NCBI GenBank assembly: GCA_905221605.1
Contig: CAJNDS010000457.1
Coordinates: 1 to 62,000, forward strand
Origin: Symbiodinium natans
Lineage: Eukaryota > Sar > Dinophyceae > Suessiales > Symbiodiniaceae
Reading direction: 5' to 3'
Length of the DNA stretch: 62,000 nucleotides
The stretch's first letter is position 1. Each line of letters begins with the position of its first letter. This document shows positions 49,074 through 59,304 of this stretch, piece by piece. The notes under the pieces are model-generated. The model had not been told where the DNA came from. It saw only the letters and a program-made list of their open reading frames with translations, and made no database searches. The position numbers and the translations under genes were made by a program.

Positions 49074-49293
49074 GTCAGGCAGGATTGCTAATCAAGGGGT
49101 TGACGTTTACGCGCCTTCAGGACACACGTTGATTGAGGCTTCCGGCGGATTCCGTGTTCGCAGGTATTGTTTGTTTCCAGGGCTTGAGGTATTTTATCTC
49201 TGGGCATTCATTCGCTGGATGGTTGTACCTGAAACCCAATGCCATCTGTAAACTTCCCGAAATGGAAGGGGCCCTAGGCGCAGACAGTGTAGC

Positions 49294-49403
49294 TTGGGAT
49301 TTTCCCCCTTATACTAACAGTCCTTTATAGGCACTAGGGATTATTACATAGGGGCCACCATAATCCCTATTGAGGAATGTTAGTATAAGGGGGAACATCC
49401 TAA
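49294..49403. mobile_element. MITE family A copy 2, 110 bp, with 8-bp duplication
   Basis: TTGGGATTTTCCCCCTTATA at the left and TATAAGGGGGAACATCCTAA at the right. Flanked by exact AGTGTAGC repeats (49286-49293 and 49404-49411). It lies in a putative intron. Confidence 0.85.
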
Positions 49404-49482
49404 AGTGTAGCCTTCAAGGGACTGACCTTTTTGTGTACTTGCTTGCAGGGCGAAGACGAGCTCTCGGACTATCCATGTGGAG

Positions 49483-50027
49483 GTATCCTTCTCCGGCATG
49501 ATGGGAGCGCTGGGCTGCAACACATCACATCCCTAAATTCTGTAGCAATTCCATGTAGGAATCGGTAGCCATAAACTTCACAAGCTCCTATGTGTCTTAG
49601 CCACCGCTTCAATGAAAGACCCAGTCAGGGTCCGGACTTGATTTTGTTCTTGGGGTTTCGGGCCACCCAACAGTGCCAGAAGCACCAAGCCAATAACCCA
49701 AGCCTCTAAGAGCCCAACCCGATGGGCGTGCACGCTGTTCACCAGCCTGGGCCCACTGACAGCTGCAGCGGACCTGCCAAGAGAACGCCGTAGGGATCTT
49801 GCTGGAGTGTGAGCTGTGAGCACTGGGTGCGCTGAGCGGCCCGCTCAGGGCAGTTCGGACGGTCATGGGTACACAGCGGGGCCCATTCCGGTGCTGCTCA
49901 CGACAGCAGGTCCCGCCGCCGAGCTTGGCCAGCCGGAGCCAGACATTAGACCGGGTCACAGTCCGACTCGAGCTTCCAGTTGTTGTTACTCTTGCAAGCA
50001 CAAGTTGCACCTCAAGAGGGTCCCAAC
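49483..50027. other. No recognisable gene
   Basis: Open frames on both strands overlap, without motifs. Confidence 0.4.
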
Positions 50028-50116
50028 TTGGGATGTTCCCCTTATACGAACAGCCCTTAATAGGGGATTGGAATGGGGGGGTGCTGCAATCCCCATGATA
50101 AGGGGGAACATCCCAA
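50028..50116. mobile_element. MITE family A copy 3, 89 bp
   Basis: TTGGGATGTTCCCCTTATAC at the left and GATAAGGGGGAACATCCCAA at the right. Flanks GTCCCAAC and GCCCCAAC agree at seven of eight bases. Confidence 0.8.
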
Positions 50117-51348
50117 GCCCCAACCAAAGTTCCGAGGCCTCATGGTCGAGACAGCTCTTCGGTTTGCGGCCTTAGCAGGGGTAGGCTTGAACATATTTTT
50201 TTAAAGCTTTATTAGCCTCAAGCCCCCTCTGTAATCCCCATAAAGCCACACACACTTTTAATTTTGATAGGGCCCCCCCAAACCTACCCAAGTTTGGGGT
50301 CGTATAGGTATCATGTGCAAAGTTGAAAGGTTAAACGGCGAAATGTTTCGGATTGTTTACTAATCGTGAGCACACGCCAACGTTGCAAGCCAAGAGGAGG
50401 AAGCATCATTGGGGCTTGCCAGATCAACCGGCTGGACCCGCGCTCAAAGCAGGTGCGGCGGTGGGTTTATGTTGTTGATCATGCAGTACATGTCAACTCA
50501 TGAAAGATGAGTCAAAACCTGCTGAACATAGTTAACATTGGCTTCGTTTGCAGCTGTAGAACTTCAAAACGTGCGGATGAACAAATGCAGTAGCGCAGAC
50601 TTGCATGATGCGAACTGCCAAATTTGGTACCCGAAGATGCGAAAGGCCGAAGACACACACAGACCCTTAAAATCCCTAAACCATCCCAAACCCACATTCA
50701 GATTCAGATATGTTTAAAGCCTGTAGTTGCAAACTCGCTTGCGGCCGCCACGTCACGCTGCGCAGGCTTGGCCCTACGAGGTATGCAGAGACGGCGATGT
50801 GATTTGCGGGATCGAATTGCGAATTGAGGAGGACATCCGGCTTGTTGACGCTGGTTGTCGAATGCTTGTCAACTCCGTCATGGAGTTTTGAATCTGTGCA
50901 TGAGTACTCCCCGTTGATTTGGTGTATCCGCCTGCTGCATCAGGACTGCTATGCAGATGAGATTGCAAACCCTTCGTCGGCCTTTCTGATCTTCGAGAGC
51001 CCAAAAGTCTCACTCCGTTACATAGCGTCACCTACTCAAGAACCTAAACGTTTGACCCTCGCTCCGCATCGTGATGAACTCGAGACACATCCTATCTGCC
51101 CTAAACACGAGTATTTTTGAAAGCGCAGACCCTTCTTCGCCCCAAAAAACCGAAGGACCCAGATGCGAGCCAGCTGGGAGTGCCGGATGCGGCGGACGCG
51201 CCCGTCAAGGTTTGGATCTGCAGAAGCCCCCCCTAAAAGGTACGGGATTTTCGACACCTGGGACCCTAAAGGCTTGGGGCCTTCAGCATGCTCGATCTTC
51301 CCTTGGCATCTGCTTATTTTTTATGTCAGACTGGTCAGGCTGGGGTTA
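50117..51348. other. No recognisable gene
   Basis: Short open frames only. Confidence 0.4.
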
Positions 51349-51393
51349 CCCTAAACCCTAAATCCTAAACCCTAAACCCTAAACCCCAAACCC
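51349..51393. repeat. Telomere-like CCCTAAA tract
   Basis: Six units, then CCCTGCATCAAG and an exon candidate at 51403 (AANGSILDSIGLG, to a GC donor at about 51443). Confidence 0.9.
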
Positions 51394-51402
51394 TGCATCA
51401 AG

Positions 51403-51442
51403 GCGGCGAACGGGTCCATACTGGACTCCATTGGCCTTGGCA
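51403..51442 (+). CDS. Candidate short exon
   Basis: AANGSILDSIGLG between AAG and GGCAG/GCTGAC. Very short; supported mainly by the position rule. Confidence 0.3.
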
Positions 51443-51463
51443 GGCTGACTCTTGGTTCTCAGG

Positions 51464-51593
51464 GTGGTTTCATGGGCCCTTCATCTGCTCCCTTACCTTC
51501 TTTAAAGGGTTCTGAAGTATGGGCCCTTGGGTTTGTAGGGTAGAAACGGGGTCCCCTTTTGAGGGGTCCATACTACGGGGCCATGAAACTACC
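51464..51593. mobile_element. Short inverted-repeat element, family D
   Basis: GTGGTTTCATGGGCCC at the left is nearly complementary to GGGGCCATGAAACTACC at the right; about 130 bp. Single copy in the window. Confidence 0.6.
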
Positions 51594-53027
51594 CGAAGAT
51601 TGGGCAGACTTCTGAGCCTCAGGCGCTTCCCTGCATCCCGGAAGCACCCCAACCCTTGCCTGCGGCAGTGAAACGAGAGAGCCTTTAGCCCTGTTCATTG
51701 CAGAAACGGTTACGAGCGTCCTGAACCTAAAGTTGCGGGCCTGAGGCTTTGTTGAACTCGACGACAGACTGGCAGATTCTAGCAGGGAGCGAGCGAGCAA
51801 AGGATTAAGTTGTTCTCAGCCAGCAAATTCTTTGCCTGCCAACAAGCCCGCATGGCCTTCTCAGCTATCTAAAGCGCCTCTCACATCGTCCGGGTTTGTG
51901 GGCCACATGCAGGTCCGATGGCACGGCTTTGTGTGTTTGTTATTTTTGTGAGCCACCTGTTGGAACTGAAGACACTAGTCACTAGTTACTGCAGGCTCGC
52001 GTGCGCAGTTTACAAAGCTTCACAAGCAGTTTAGGCCAAGGACGGTTTGTCCCGAAGCAAGGTCAACGTCAATTTGGCCAGTTGTGGTTTCACACAGCCC
52101 TGCCTCATGGACCACCAATGGTTGAGTACCTGCGAATCAATCACAGAAACAAGTCCAAAACCCGCCATGTTAACCCCCAAGCTCGTACATCCCGAAATGT
52201 CTGAGGACTGGATCGCAGTATTTGACGGACAATGAGCTCCTTGGTGTTGGGATTCACCGAAGAAGTGCTCTGAGGTGCTGAAACGAAGGGCAAGGTGAAA
52301 AAACAAAACCGTCCCCTTCTGGACAAGGCGATCGCAAGTACCAGCCCCCTAAGAATAAGAAAGACAAGCCGCAACTTTGAAGTACTCCGCATGTTTCTGT
52401 TGTATGTATATGGGTCTCTCGGGGGCTGGGGTCCGGGGAGGTTTTGGGACCCCATTGCCATCCCAACTTTCTGACATTCAAAGCCGTTTCAACCCCATAT
52501 ATTCTCCGTGACGCATTTCCGGCGTCGGGCATTTGCTCCAGCCGCGAAAGCCCCAAAGCCACAAGGTTAGACGATGTCCATCACGGGGTCAGCTGCATGC
52601 TGGAGCTGCATGGCGCCAAGGACCCACCCACTCCCCCATGCTAGGAATCAGCAGGATTTGATGTACATTCCGAATTCCTGCTTATTATTCAGATCCTCAC
52701 AGCGCGCATCTCAAAAGCAAGTTAGAGGTTGAAGAGATGAGACAGATCGAAAACTCTCCTCTCATCTTGCGTCATCTTGCGTCTTGGTCGAGGCTTCCTG
52801 TCTAGTTTAGCATCCCTCCCCTCCACTCCCCCCCCCGGCCCTCATGCGCCACCCAATACTGGGAGGGCTAATCACGACAGCTGAAACAAAAACAGGGTTC
52901 TGCGCCCTAGAAACAAGATCCAAAAGCAACAAGACCGAACACTACTCGAGCCACTGATATCTAATCCCCCTCACGAGCTGCGGCGTGGGGTGGCGGGTCC
53001 AAATGCAAAGCCCCACATTCCCACATT
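51594..53027. other. No recognisable gene
   Basis: Several short open frames without motifs. Confidence 0.4.
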
Positions 53028-53049
53028 CCCTAAACCCTAAACCCTAAAA
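53028..53049. repeat. Telomere-like CCCTAAA tract
   Basis: Three units, ten bases before an exon candidate. Confidence 0.85.
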
Positions 53050-53059
53050 GAGTCACCAG

Positions 53060-53121
53060 GACTTGCCGGCCCCACGCTCGAAAGGCATGAAGGACGTGGT
53101 GGTCACTGCCGCCTGTCAGGG
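53060..53121 (+). CDS. Candidate exon with good donor
   Basis: CACCAG acceptor, frame DLPAPRSKGMKDVVVTAACQ, and a GTAAGG donor at 53122. Unknown. Confidence 0.5.
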
Positions 53122-53628
53122 GTAAGGAACTGCACACCTTATACTCTATATATACATTTCAAGATTTAATATAATATTATATATATACACACTCGCAGGA
53201 GCTGGTGGTTAGCAGTTGTTCTGTTCTTGGATGTCCCCGCAGAGTTATGGCCACCGGGCTTGGCAAAGTCTGCCGACATGAGGCACTCAAGCTGCTAGCT
53301 TTACTGTAGATGCGACATCGTGAGCCCGGCGCGTTCATCAACCCTAGCATCTGGATCTTCCAAGCAGGCTAACAGGGAAGAAGCAACGCAACAAAACACA
53401 AAGGTTAAAAAAGAAAGAAATAGCAAATGCACGGCGATTACACAGCCTCACACCTCAGGTCCTAACTGATTCGGGCCGGGAGCTGCGCAGGCTTGGCCTA
53501 TTTGAGCTCCTTGGCCATATGACATCCGTGTGTATGCAGCCTGCAGCCCAACACCCACCATTTCAGCACAGGGAAGAAGAGTGCTCCGCATGTGATCTTA
53601 GTGTAGTAGTGATCTCTTGCTGCTATAA
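53122..53628. other. Intron-like noncoding sequence
   Basis: Contains an AT-rich stretch (53145-53190). Confidence 0.4.
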
Positions 53629-53738
53629 TATAGGGGTCGGAATAATGACAAATGGTATTCCCTTAGGGTCCCTTCATACTTACACTATAACAACCCGATA
53701 ACCCCCAAAACCCTATTTCAATTATTCAGGCCCCTGTA
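53629..53738. mobile_element. MITE family B copy 3
   Basis: Starts TATAGGGGTCGGAATAATGA and ends CAATTATTCAGGCCCCTGTA; the ends are inverted repeats of about 20 bp. Confidence 0.75.
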
Positions 53739-53800
53739 TTAGGCTCTAGCCGGCCTGCTTGTGAGGTCGCAGGAACAGATCGGCCGCCAGCTTACTTCAG

Positions 53801-53840
53801 TCGACATGCAGCACACGCGCACCTTTGTCCAGGCAGCCGG
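53801..53840 (+). CDS. Candidate exon before TTTAGGG-type donor
   Basis: TTCAG acceptor, frame VDMQHTRTFVQAAG, donor GTTTAGCG. In phase with 54747. Confidence 0.4.
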
Positions 53841-53876
53841 GTTTAGCGTTTAGGGTTTCGGGTTTAGGGTTCAGGG
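53841..53876. repeat. Telomere-like TTTAGGG tract
   Basis: Four diverged units beginning at the donor. Confidence 0.85.
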
Positions 53877-54713
53877 CACTACTCGAGACCGCATTCCATT
53901 TAGCCATGAAAACCACAAAACCTGAACAACTGCGGGCCGACCGTCAGACTAAAATTATATTTTAAATACCGCATCATCACGGGTCGTGCTACTTTTGCTT
54001 CGGCTCATCAGGTCGAGAACTGTAGTTGAGAATAGCATCAAGTGCCAAGAATCAGCAGGCGGCACGAGTCCATCGATACATGCTGTTGCAAAGCGGAGTC
54101 AGGAGAAGCAAGAGGTTGAAATGGAGGAGGTATGGGAGTCGACCCAGGCAAGAAGACAAAGAAGATAGCACGCGCCAACAGGGAACGATTAAGGAGCGGA
54201 AGGGGGTCGGCATGACACAGCCTGGCCAAGAAACGCATATGATGGTTGTACACGCAATATGATAGTTGCAGCTCCCTCGCTGCATCTTTGCCACGCCCGA
54301 CCATCATCTCGTGCCCGAATGCAAAGCAGACTCGTATCCCGCCAAAGCCGACGAACCAAGGTACCAGGCCACAAAACAGCCGAAAGTACCCGAACAGCAA
54401 GGGATTGGCCGGTACAAGCTGTGCACATGTCGTGTCAGAATCGCATCCTCGACTAGGTCACGTGTCGTCTGTGGAAATGGGACTTTGTCGTTTTCATCGC
54501 TACATGCAATATTCTGCAACACTTTGTGCTGTGGTCTTCCGCAGTCCTTCCACCGTTTGGGTCCACGCCGACCAATCGTCGAAAGCTTTGTGCTGCAATA
54601 GCTCCGTCCGTCATTCTCCTCAGAACATGTTCTTCTCTCTTGGAGTGCCAACCAAAACGCTTACAGCACAGGCACGCAGGTCAATGAGGCTCGCAACACC
54701 TTAGCCCAATAAC
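53877..54713. other. Intron-like sequence, no recognisable gene
   Basis: Interior of the putative intron 53841-54746. 54246-54704 is open for 152 codons without motifs. Confidence 0.4.
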
Positions 54714-54728
54714 CACCCTAAACCCTAA
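54714..54728. repeat. Telomere-like CCCTAAA pair
   Basis: Two units 18 bases before an AG. Confidence 0.8.
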
Positions 54729-54746
54729 GAAAGCCCACACGGTCAG

Positions 54747-54824
54747 CTCTGAGATGGAGCCCTGTCAGGCTCCGCTTCGCTTCGGGGGCGATGCTCAGGA
54801 GGGCCCCTTGACGACTTTATAGCC
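54747..54824 (+). CDS. Candidate terminal exon
   Basis: After CGGTCAG the frame reads SEMEPCQAPLRFGGDAQEGP, then LTTL and TAG. In phase with 53801-53840. Confidence 0.4.
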
Positions 54825-54864
54825 GGCCCTGCCATGGTGATCCATGGTGGAACAATGTACGTTG

Positions 54865-54866
<2 letters not shown>

Positions 54867-54900
<34 letters not shown>
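54867..54900. repeat. G34 homopolymer
   Basis: The longest uninterrupted G run, continuing as AGGGGAGGGG. Confidence 0.95.
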
Positions 54901-54901
<1 letters not shown>

Positions 54902-54911
54902 GGGGAGGGGC

Positions 54912-55638
54912 TGTTTGACGGCTTTTATTTTTGTTGGAGTGAGAAGGCAGCGGGCGGAAGCAAATGCATGAACAGGGTGGTCGACTCTACTCATCTCCCC
55001 CCCCCCTGCGTCTTTTTCTGATGTCATCTTCTTGCAAGGCACGCAGTACATCAAGGTTGCCCTGTCCTATGGAAAGAGGCAGGTTCGGAATCCGTTATCC
55101 AAGGAGGGGTTTTCTTACAAGGTCCCATCTGAACAGTTCGAATAAAGCGCAACGAGCCTCCCGGCATTGGGAATTTGCCAACGGGTCAGTTACAGAAAAC
55201 GTCCTAGGGTCGCCCCGCGGGCTCAAGTGCCTTCGCAAACCTTCACAATCAAAGCATGTTTAGAACCTTAGCCTAATGGTAATAGTTCTTGTTCTAGCGC
55301 TGGGGATTTCTGTGGGGCCTTCAGGACAGCTTTGCACTTTTCGAGTGATGTGCTCAAGGACAAAGGTGAGAGCATGGTTTGAAACGCTCGCGGAGTGGGA
55401 GGAGGTCGTTATGGGGCGTGCGTGCCAGGATGTGCGCAGCACTGAGACAAGAGCGTTGAATGGGCGCATGCAGCAATGCAAACGAACCTGCTAGCTGCGA
55501 AAAACACTTTGCTGCGGACAAGGCTTGAAAAGACTTAAGTTTCAAAGAATCCGAGCTGGGATCACAGTGGTTCCGACAACAGCAGCCCTGAATCACTGAA
55601 GGTAGGAAAAGAAGCCCATACATCATTTTCGTGCGCAG
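54912..55638. other. No recognisable gene
   Basis: 55276-55494 is open on the plus strand (VRAWFETLAEWEEVVMGRAC) and could be an exon; edges not seen. Confidence 0.35.
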
Positions 55639-55742
55639 ATCGGGTACGGCCACCACAGCAGAGCTCATCGGAGCCACAGATGCGATCAAAGTGTCTTGGA
55701 AGCCCACGGTGAAGCAGTACAAGGCGATCCCTTCAGAGTTGG
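55639..55742 (+). CDS. Candidate exon before TTTAGGG tract
   Basis: GTGCGCAG acceptor; frame SGTATTAELIGATDAIKVSW, then KPTVKQYKAIPSELG; GC donor at 55743 six bases before TTTAGGG repeats. Unknown. Confidence 0.5.
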
Positions 55743-55748
55743 GCATTT

Positions 55749-55778
55749 TTAGGGTTTAGGGTTTAGGGTTTGGGGAGC
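55749..55778. repeat. Telomere-like TTTAGGG tract
   Basis: Four units. Confidence 0.9.
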
Positions 55779-56803
55779 ATGTCTTCCCTCATGACGTGTA
55801 GCAGTGTAGCAGCAACCCCCCAGCCCTGCGACCTCACAGGAGATCAAGAATCCGGAGGGGCGCGTACTTGGCGGCATCTACCTCTCTCACCGACTTGTGA
55901 CAGAGGCTTCCCGGTTAAGGGCAGTTTTGTGCCAGGTGTACTTTGGATGTAAGGGCCCAAGGTTAGCCAGAAGCGCAGCGTCATGACTGCAAGTCACTCG
56001 ACATTCTGCGTGCCGGCTGATGATGCATGAAACACAGATTATGCCTGAGGCTTGGCAGGGGCTAGGGGGGGCACCCATTCCGAGCACAAAAGTACGATGT
56101 TCACAACTACTACTGCAACTGCTCGCAGCATGAGGTTTCAGTGTTTAGTAGGCTTTAGGGCGTACGGTGTACGGCGCAGGGCTTTTGAACTCAGGTTCTT
56201 GTTATGACCTGTAGGACATCTAGTTTCTTACTTCAAAGACCAAGAGCTGGTTGGCCACTTTTTGAAGTCACCCGTGTCGTGCGCAGAGTGCATAACCATG
56301 CTCAGGAGCCCGCGTTAGTCGGTAGTGGTGCTGCTGCCAGGCCGAATCCTTGGGTGAGCGCCCGGACGAGGACCTGGGTACGGACTGTGGGTCTGGTAGG
56401 GCCTGGTGGGCAGCTTTAGACCAAATTTTTTCGACTCATATCATTATCGGTTACGTGCTTTCTGTATCTGTAGGTTCATATAGGTTCAACTAGAGTCTAG
56501 AGTCGTAGAGCCAACACAACTTTCGTAGGTGCACCTTGCATGGAAGTCATGGGCTTCGTTGTTGCGATTTGCCAGTGCAAGGCTGCCCATGTTCTTCGTG
56601 CGACGTTGCCAGTATCCTGTCTACGTTTGAGGGATCATTCTGGGTGAGGTGCCCTCTCACAGTCTCCTGCAGAGATGAGCCATGTTCGGGATGCAACGCT
56701 GTTGGCTGAGGGTTGTTCGCCGATGGGCATGCTTCCAGCCATCTAAAGCCCAAGTGCATCGAAAAAAGAGTCGGTCTGCTTCGCTCAAGGTGACCTAGAC
56801 TCT
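55779..56803. other. No recognisable gene
   Basis: Short open frames only. Confidence 0.4.
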
Positions 56804-56881
56804 TACGTATTTCAGGGTTTAGAATTCAGAGGGGCGAATAGACGCTTACGTATTTCAGGGTTCAGAATTTCAGAGGGACGA
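56804..56881. repeat. Direct repeat, about 35 bp, two copies
   Basis: TTACGTATTTCAGGGTTTAG at about 56804 recurs at about 56847 with CAGAGGGGCGA/CAGAGGGACGA following. Confidence 0.8.
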
Positions 56882-56921
56882 AGTCAGACCCGAAGCCCCA
56901 GCTACAAAATAGCAACTGCAG

Positions 56922-57015
56922 GATGCCATGAAGTTGGGACGCCGCCCCCAGGCAGGGCCACCGCTGGATCTTCGCCTGCAGCTGACGCCCAAACCCTGCA
57001 TCTCTAAACTGATGG
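56922..57015 (+). CDS. Candidate exon, right-end gene
   Basis: CTGCAG acceptor; frame DAMKLGRRPQAGPPLDLRLQ, then LTPKPCISKLM plus one base; donor GTTTAGGG. The leftover G joins the AG that starts 58950 to form a Glu codon, in phase. Confidence 0.5.
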
Positions 57016-57086
57016 GTTTAGGGTTTAGGGTTTAGGGTTTAGGGTTTAGGGTTTAGGGTTTAGGGTTTAGGGTTTAGGGTTTAGGG
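57016..57086. repeat. Telomere-like TTTAGGG tract, ten perfect units
   Basis: The most regular TTTAGGG array in the window, starting at the exon boundary. Confidence 0.98.
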
Positions 57087-57599
57087 TGCTACGCCGTACT
57101 GCCTCGAGTTTCTAGCCGTCCACCCTATAGTAGGCTACAAGCTTTGGGCCTTCACAGGGGTTGCATGACTTCAGTCACTGGAGGATGCGCAGTTGACGAG
57201 TTCAATTGGGCAGGCGAGTCAAAGCGAAGCAACAACTCATGGCCCCATACCCTGGCCCCATACTGACACATGCCCACCTCTGAATGGGAAAACGGGGTGT
57301 ACAAAGTGTCAACAGAGACAGGCAGACAGAACAAAAGAGCCAGAGCAAGAGAGCTTTGCTTCCCGAAGTCTCAGGAGTTAGAGCATCGCGTGTCCGGCCG
57401 CACGGGCAACTTCCCTTCTGGATCCCCAGAGGCAATGGGCATGCAAGTTTTCAATTACCCTCATAAGATGGGATTTGGGGTTTGGGGCAGTGCTTGGCTC
57501 AGGTTCAACAGAATCGGTCTTGACATAAGGTCGAGTCATGTCGAGTCTTATGCTCGGTGTTATGAAGAAGCTGCTGGTGGATACCGTGCTGGTCTATGA

Positions 57600-57690
57600 A
57601 CTCGTGTGTGTTGACTCACTCTGTTTGTGTGTGCAAGTGTAAGTTTAAGTGTAAGTGACTCTGTCTGCGTACGTGTGTGTTAACTCTCGC

Positions 57691-57721
<31 letters not shown>

Positions 57722-57872
57722 GCGTGCGTGCGTGTGAGCATGTGTGTTGATTGTGAGTCTGTTTTGATGTTGTGTCTGTGTTGACTGTGCGTCTGTGTTG
57801 ACTGTGCACGTGTGCGTGTGTGTTGACTGTGCGATTGTGTTGACTCTCTGTCTGTGTCTCTGTGTGTGTGTA
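57600..57872. repeat. TG-rich minisatellite and (TC)n
   Basis: TGTGTTGACTGTGCGTCTG-type units with a (TC) run at 57700-57721. Confidence 0.9.
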
Positions 57873-57873
57873 T

Positions 57874-58169
57874 AGGACCTCGCTCGACGAGGTTGTCGGT
57901 GGCCCCGCCTCCGCCAAGCCAACCTGCAATGCTGCTGATGCCCGGGCAACCCCCAAGAAAAGCGAAGCGTGGAAGATGATCGCCCTCCCAGATCCTCAGG
58001 CTAAGGGCCTCCCAAGATTGAGCATCATCAACACCATGTCGTGGATCCCCACTTGCCGACGAGATCCGATGCTGCTGATTGTGTGGCCGATGCAAAGTTC
58101 GAGCATTCCAGCATCGAAACAACAACTGTTGGGGCGTTGCCCACCTTGCGAAGTCGACGGCCTCCGTCA
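57874..58169 (+). CDS. Candidate exon(s)
   Basis: TGTATAG acceptor. The frame starts TSLDEVVGGPASAKPTCNAA and continues KKSEAWKMIALPDPQAKGLP. From about 58041 another frame (AADCVADAKFEHSSIETTTV) looks more coding-like, so an intron or shift may lie between. GTAAGG donor at 58170. Confidence 0.35.
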
Positions 58170-58921
58170 GTAAGGGCACTCACGGACTGGGTCATGCTCC
58201 GAAGCTCGTCTCCCTTTCAGTTTCCTGTTGCCACCAACCAACAAAAGCAAAGCTGCAGGTCGGTCGCCCCGCTTCCTGGAACCGAAAACCGACCCCAGGG
58301 AATCCCCAAGCAGCGAACCCAAGTGGACAACCTTTCAGGGACCCTTGCCTGGGCCTTTCGAAGGACCTTCGGAATCTCCTCAGATATCCTGTGAGCCGTG
58401 AGCCCCTAAGCCCCATTTTTACATTCATGCATCTCTGTTGATGCACTTCAAACACTCAAACTTCAACCCCAAACCAATCCTCCTCGTCCTAGAGTGTGAG
58501 CCCGCTGGAAGGAGGCACTGGAGCAGGCTGTTATCAATGCAGAGGCCCAGAACCGCGCCCTGCTTCAGAGGCTGAAGACCCCCGGCAGCAACATTTGCGC
58601 TCTGAGTGCTTAAGATTCATTTTTCCACTTTTGCTTGGGACCTGGATTTCGAAGCTTTTTGCGGGCCTGTGTGAGTCTCATGGGCTGCGTATTCATTTTA
58701 TTTTCTGATGTTGTTGTTTTCTTTCTTCTGACCCTGGGCTGGTCAAGGATTTGCAAAGGGCTTCTCGGGATTTATCCTGTGGGTTTCTTCAGGGCATTCC
58801 AGCATTTCCTCCTTGTTCATTCCAGCTCAGTTTTCAGCCCCCCTGGGTTTGGACGCTTGTTCCCCGAGTTTTTGGGCCCTGAAGAAACCTTGAGACAAGA
58901 CTTCAGCTCCCAGAGCTTGAG
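58170..58921. other. No recognisable gene
   Basis: Short open frames. It lies within the putative intron 57016-58949 if 57874-58169 is not an exon. Confidence 0.4.
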
Positions 58922-58941
58922 CCCTAAACCCTAAACCCGAA
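58922..58941. repeat. Telomere-like CCCTAAA tract
   Basis: CCCTAAACCCTAAACCCGAA, eight bases before an AG. Confidence 0.9.
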
Positions 58942-58949
58942 ACCCTCAG

Positions 58950-59104
58950 AGCCGAGGAAGGAAGATCAGCACAGCAGCCACGACTTCCCGGGCATGCGCG
59001 AGGTGAACGGCTGGCGCGAGTGGGACAGCCTGGATGCAGTCTTCCAGAGCATGGGGCCGAATCCGCTCCCCGGGCTGCACACAAGCCCTTTTCTTCGCCT
59101 CCGG
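58950..59104 (+). CDS. Candidate exon flanked by inverted telomere-like tracts
   Basis: 155 bases after CCCTCAG: PRKEDQHSSHDFPGMREVNG, WREWDSLDAVFQSMGPNPLP, GLHTSPFLRLR, ending before GTTTAGGG. Other frames are closed. In phase with 56922-57015 and with both 60657 and 60873. The family is not recognised. Confidence 0.6.
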
Positions 59105-59137
59105 GTTTAGGGTTTAGGGTTTAGGGTTCAGGGTTTA
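59105..59137. repeat. Telomere-like TTTAGGG tract
   Basis: Four units starting at the donor. Confidence 0.95.
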
Positions 59138-59223
59138 ATTAGGGAAACTCCAAACTTCGCTGCGGTGCACAAGGTTGAACGTGTACTAGGGAAGGAGGGT
59201 TATGGACAGTGACCAGGCTTAAT

Positions 59224-59304
59224 GGGGTTTAGGGTTTAGGGTTTAGGGGTTTAGGGTTTAGGGTTTAGGGTTTAGGGTTTTAGGGTTTAGGGTTTAGGGT
59301 TTAG
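59224..59304. repeat. Telomere-like TTTAGGG tract, about 11 units
   Basis: Regular TTTAGGG units with two single-base insertions. No clear exon precedes it. Confidence 0.95.

Noticed and set aside
55262-55320. tRNA-like start (TAGCCTAATGGTAATAGTTC)
   Set aside because: The A-box resemblance is partial, and no B-box or acceptor stem could be found.
57016-57086. A true chromosome end
   Set aside because: The longest telomere-like arrays are only about 70-110 bases, occur in both orientations and have coding-like sequence on both sides.
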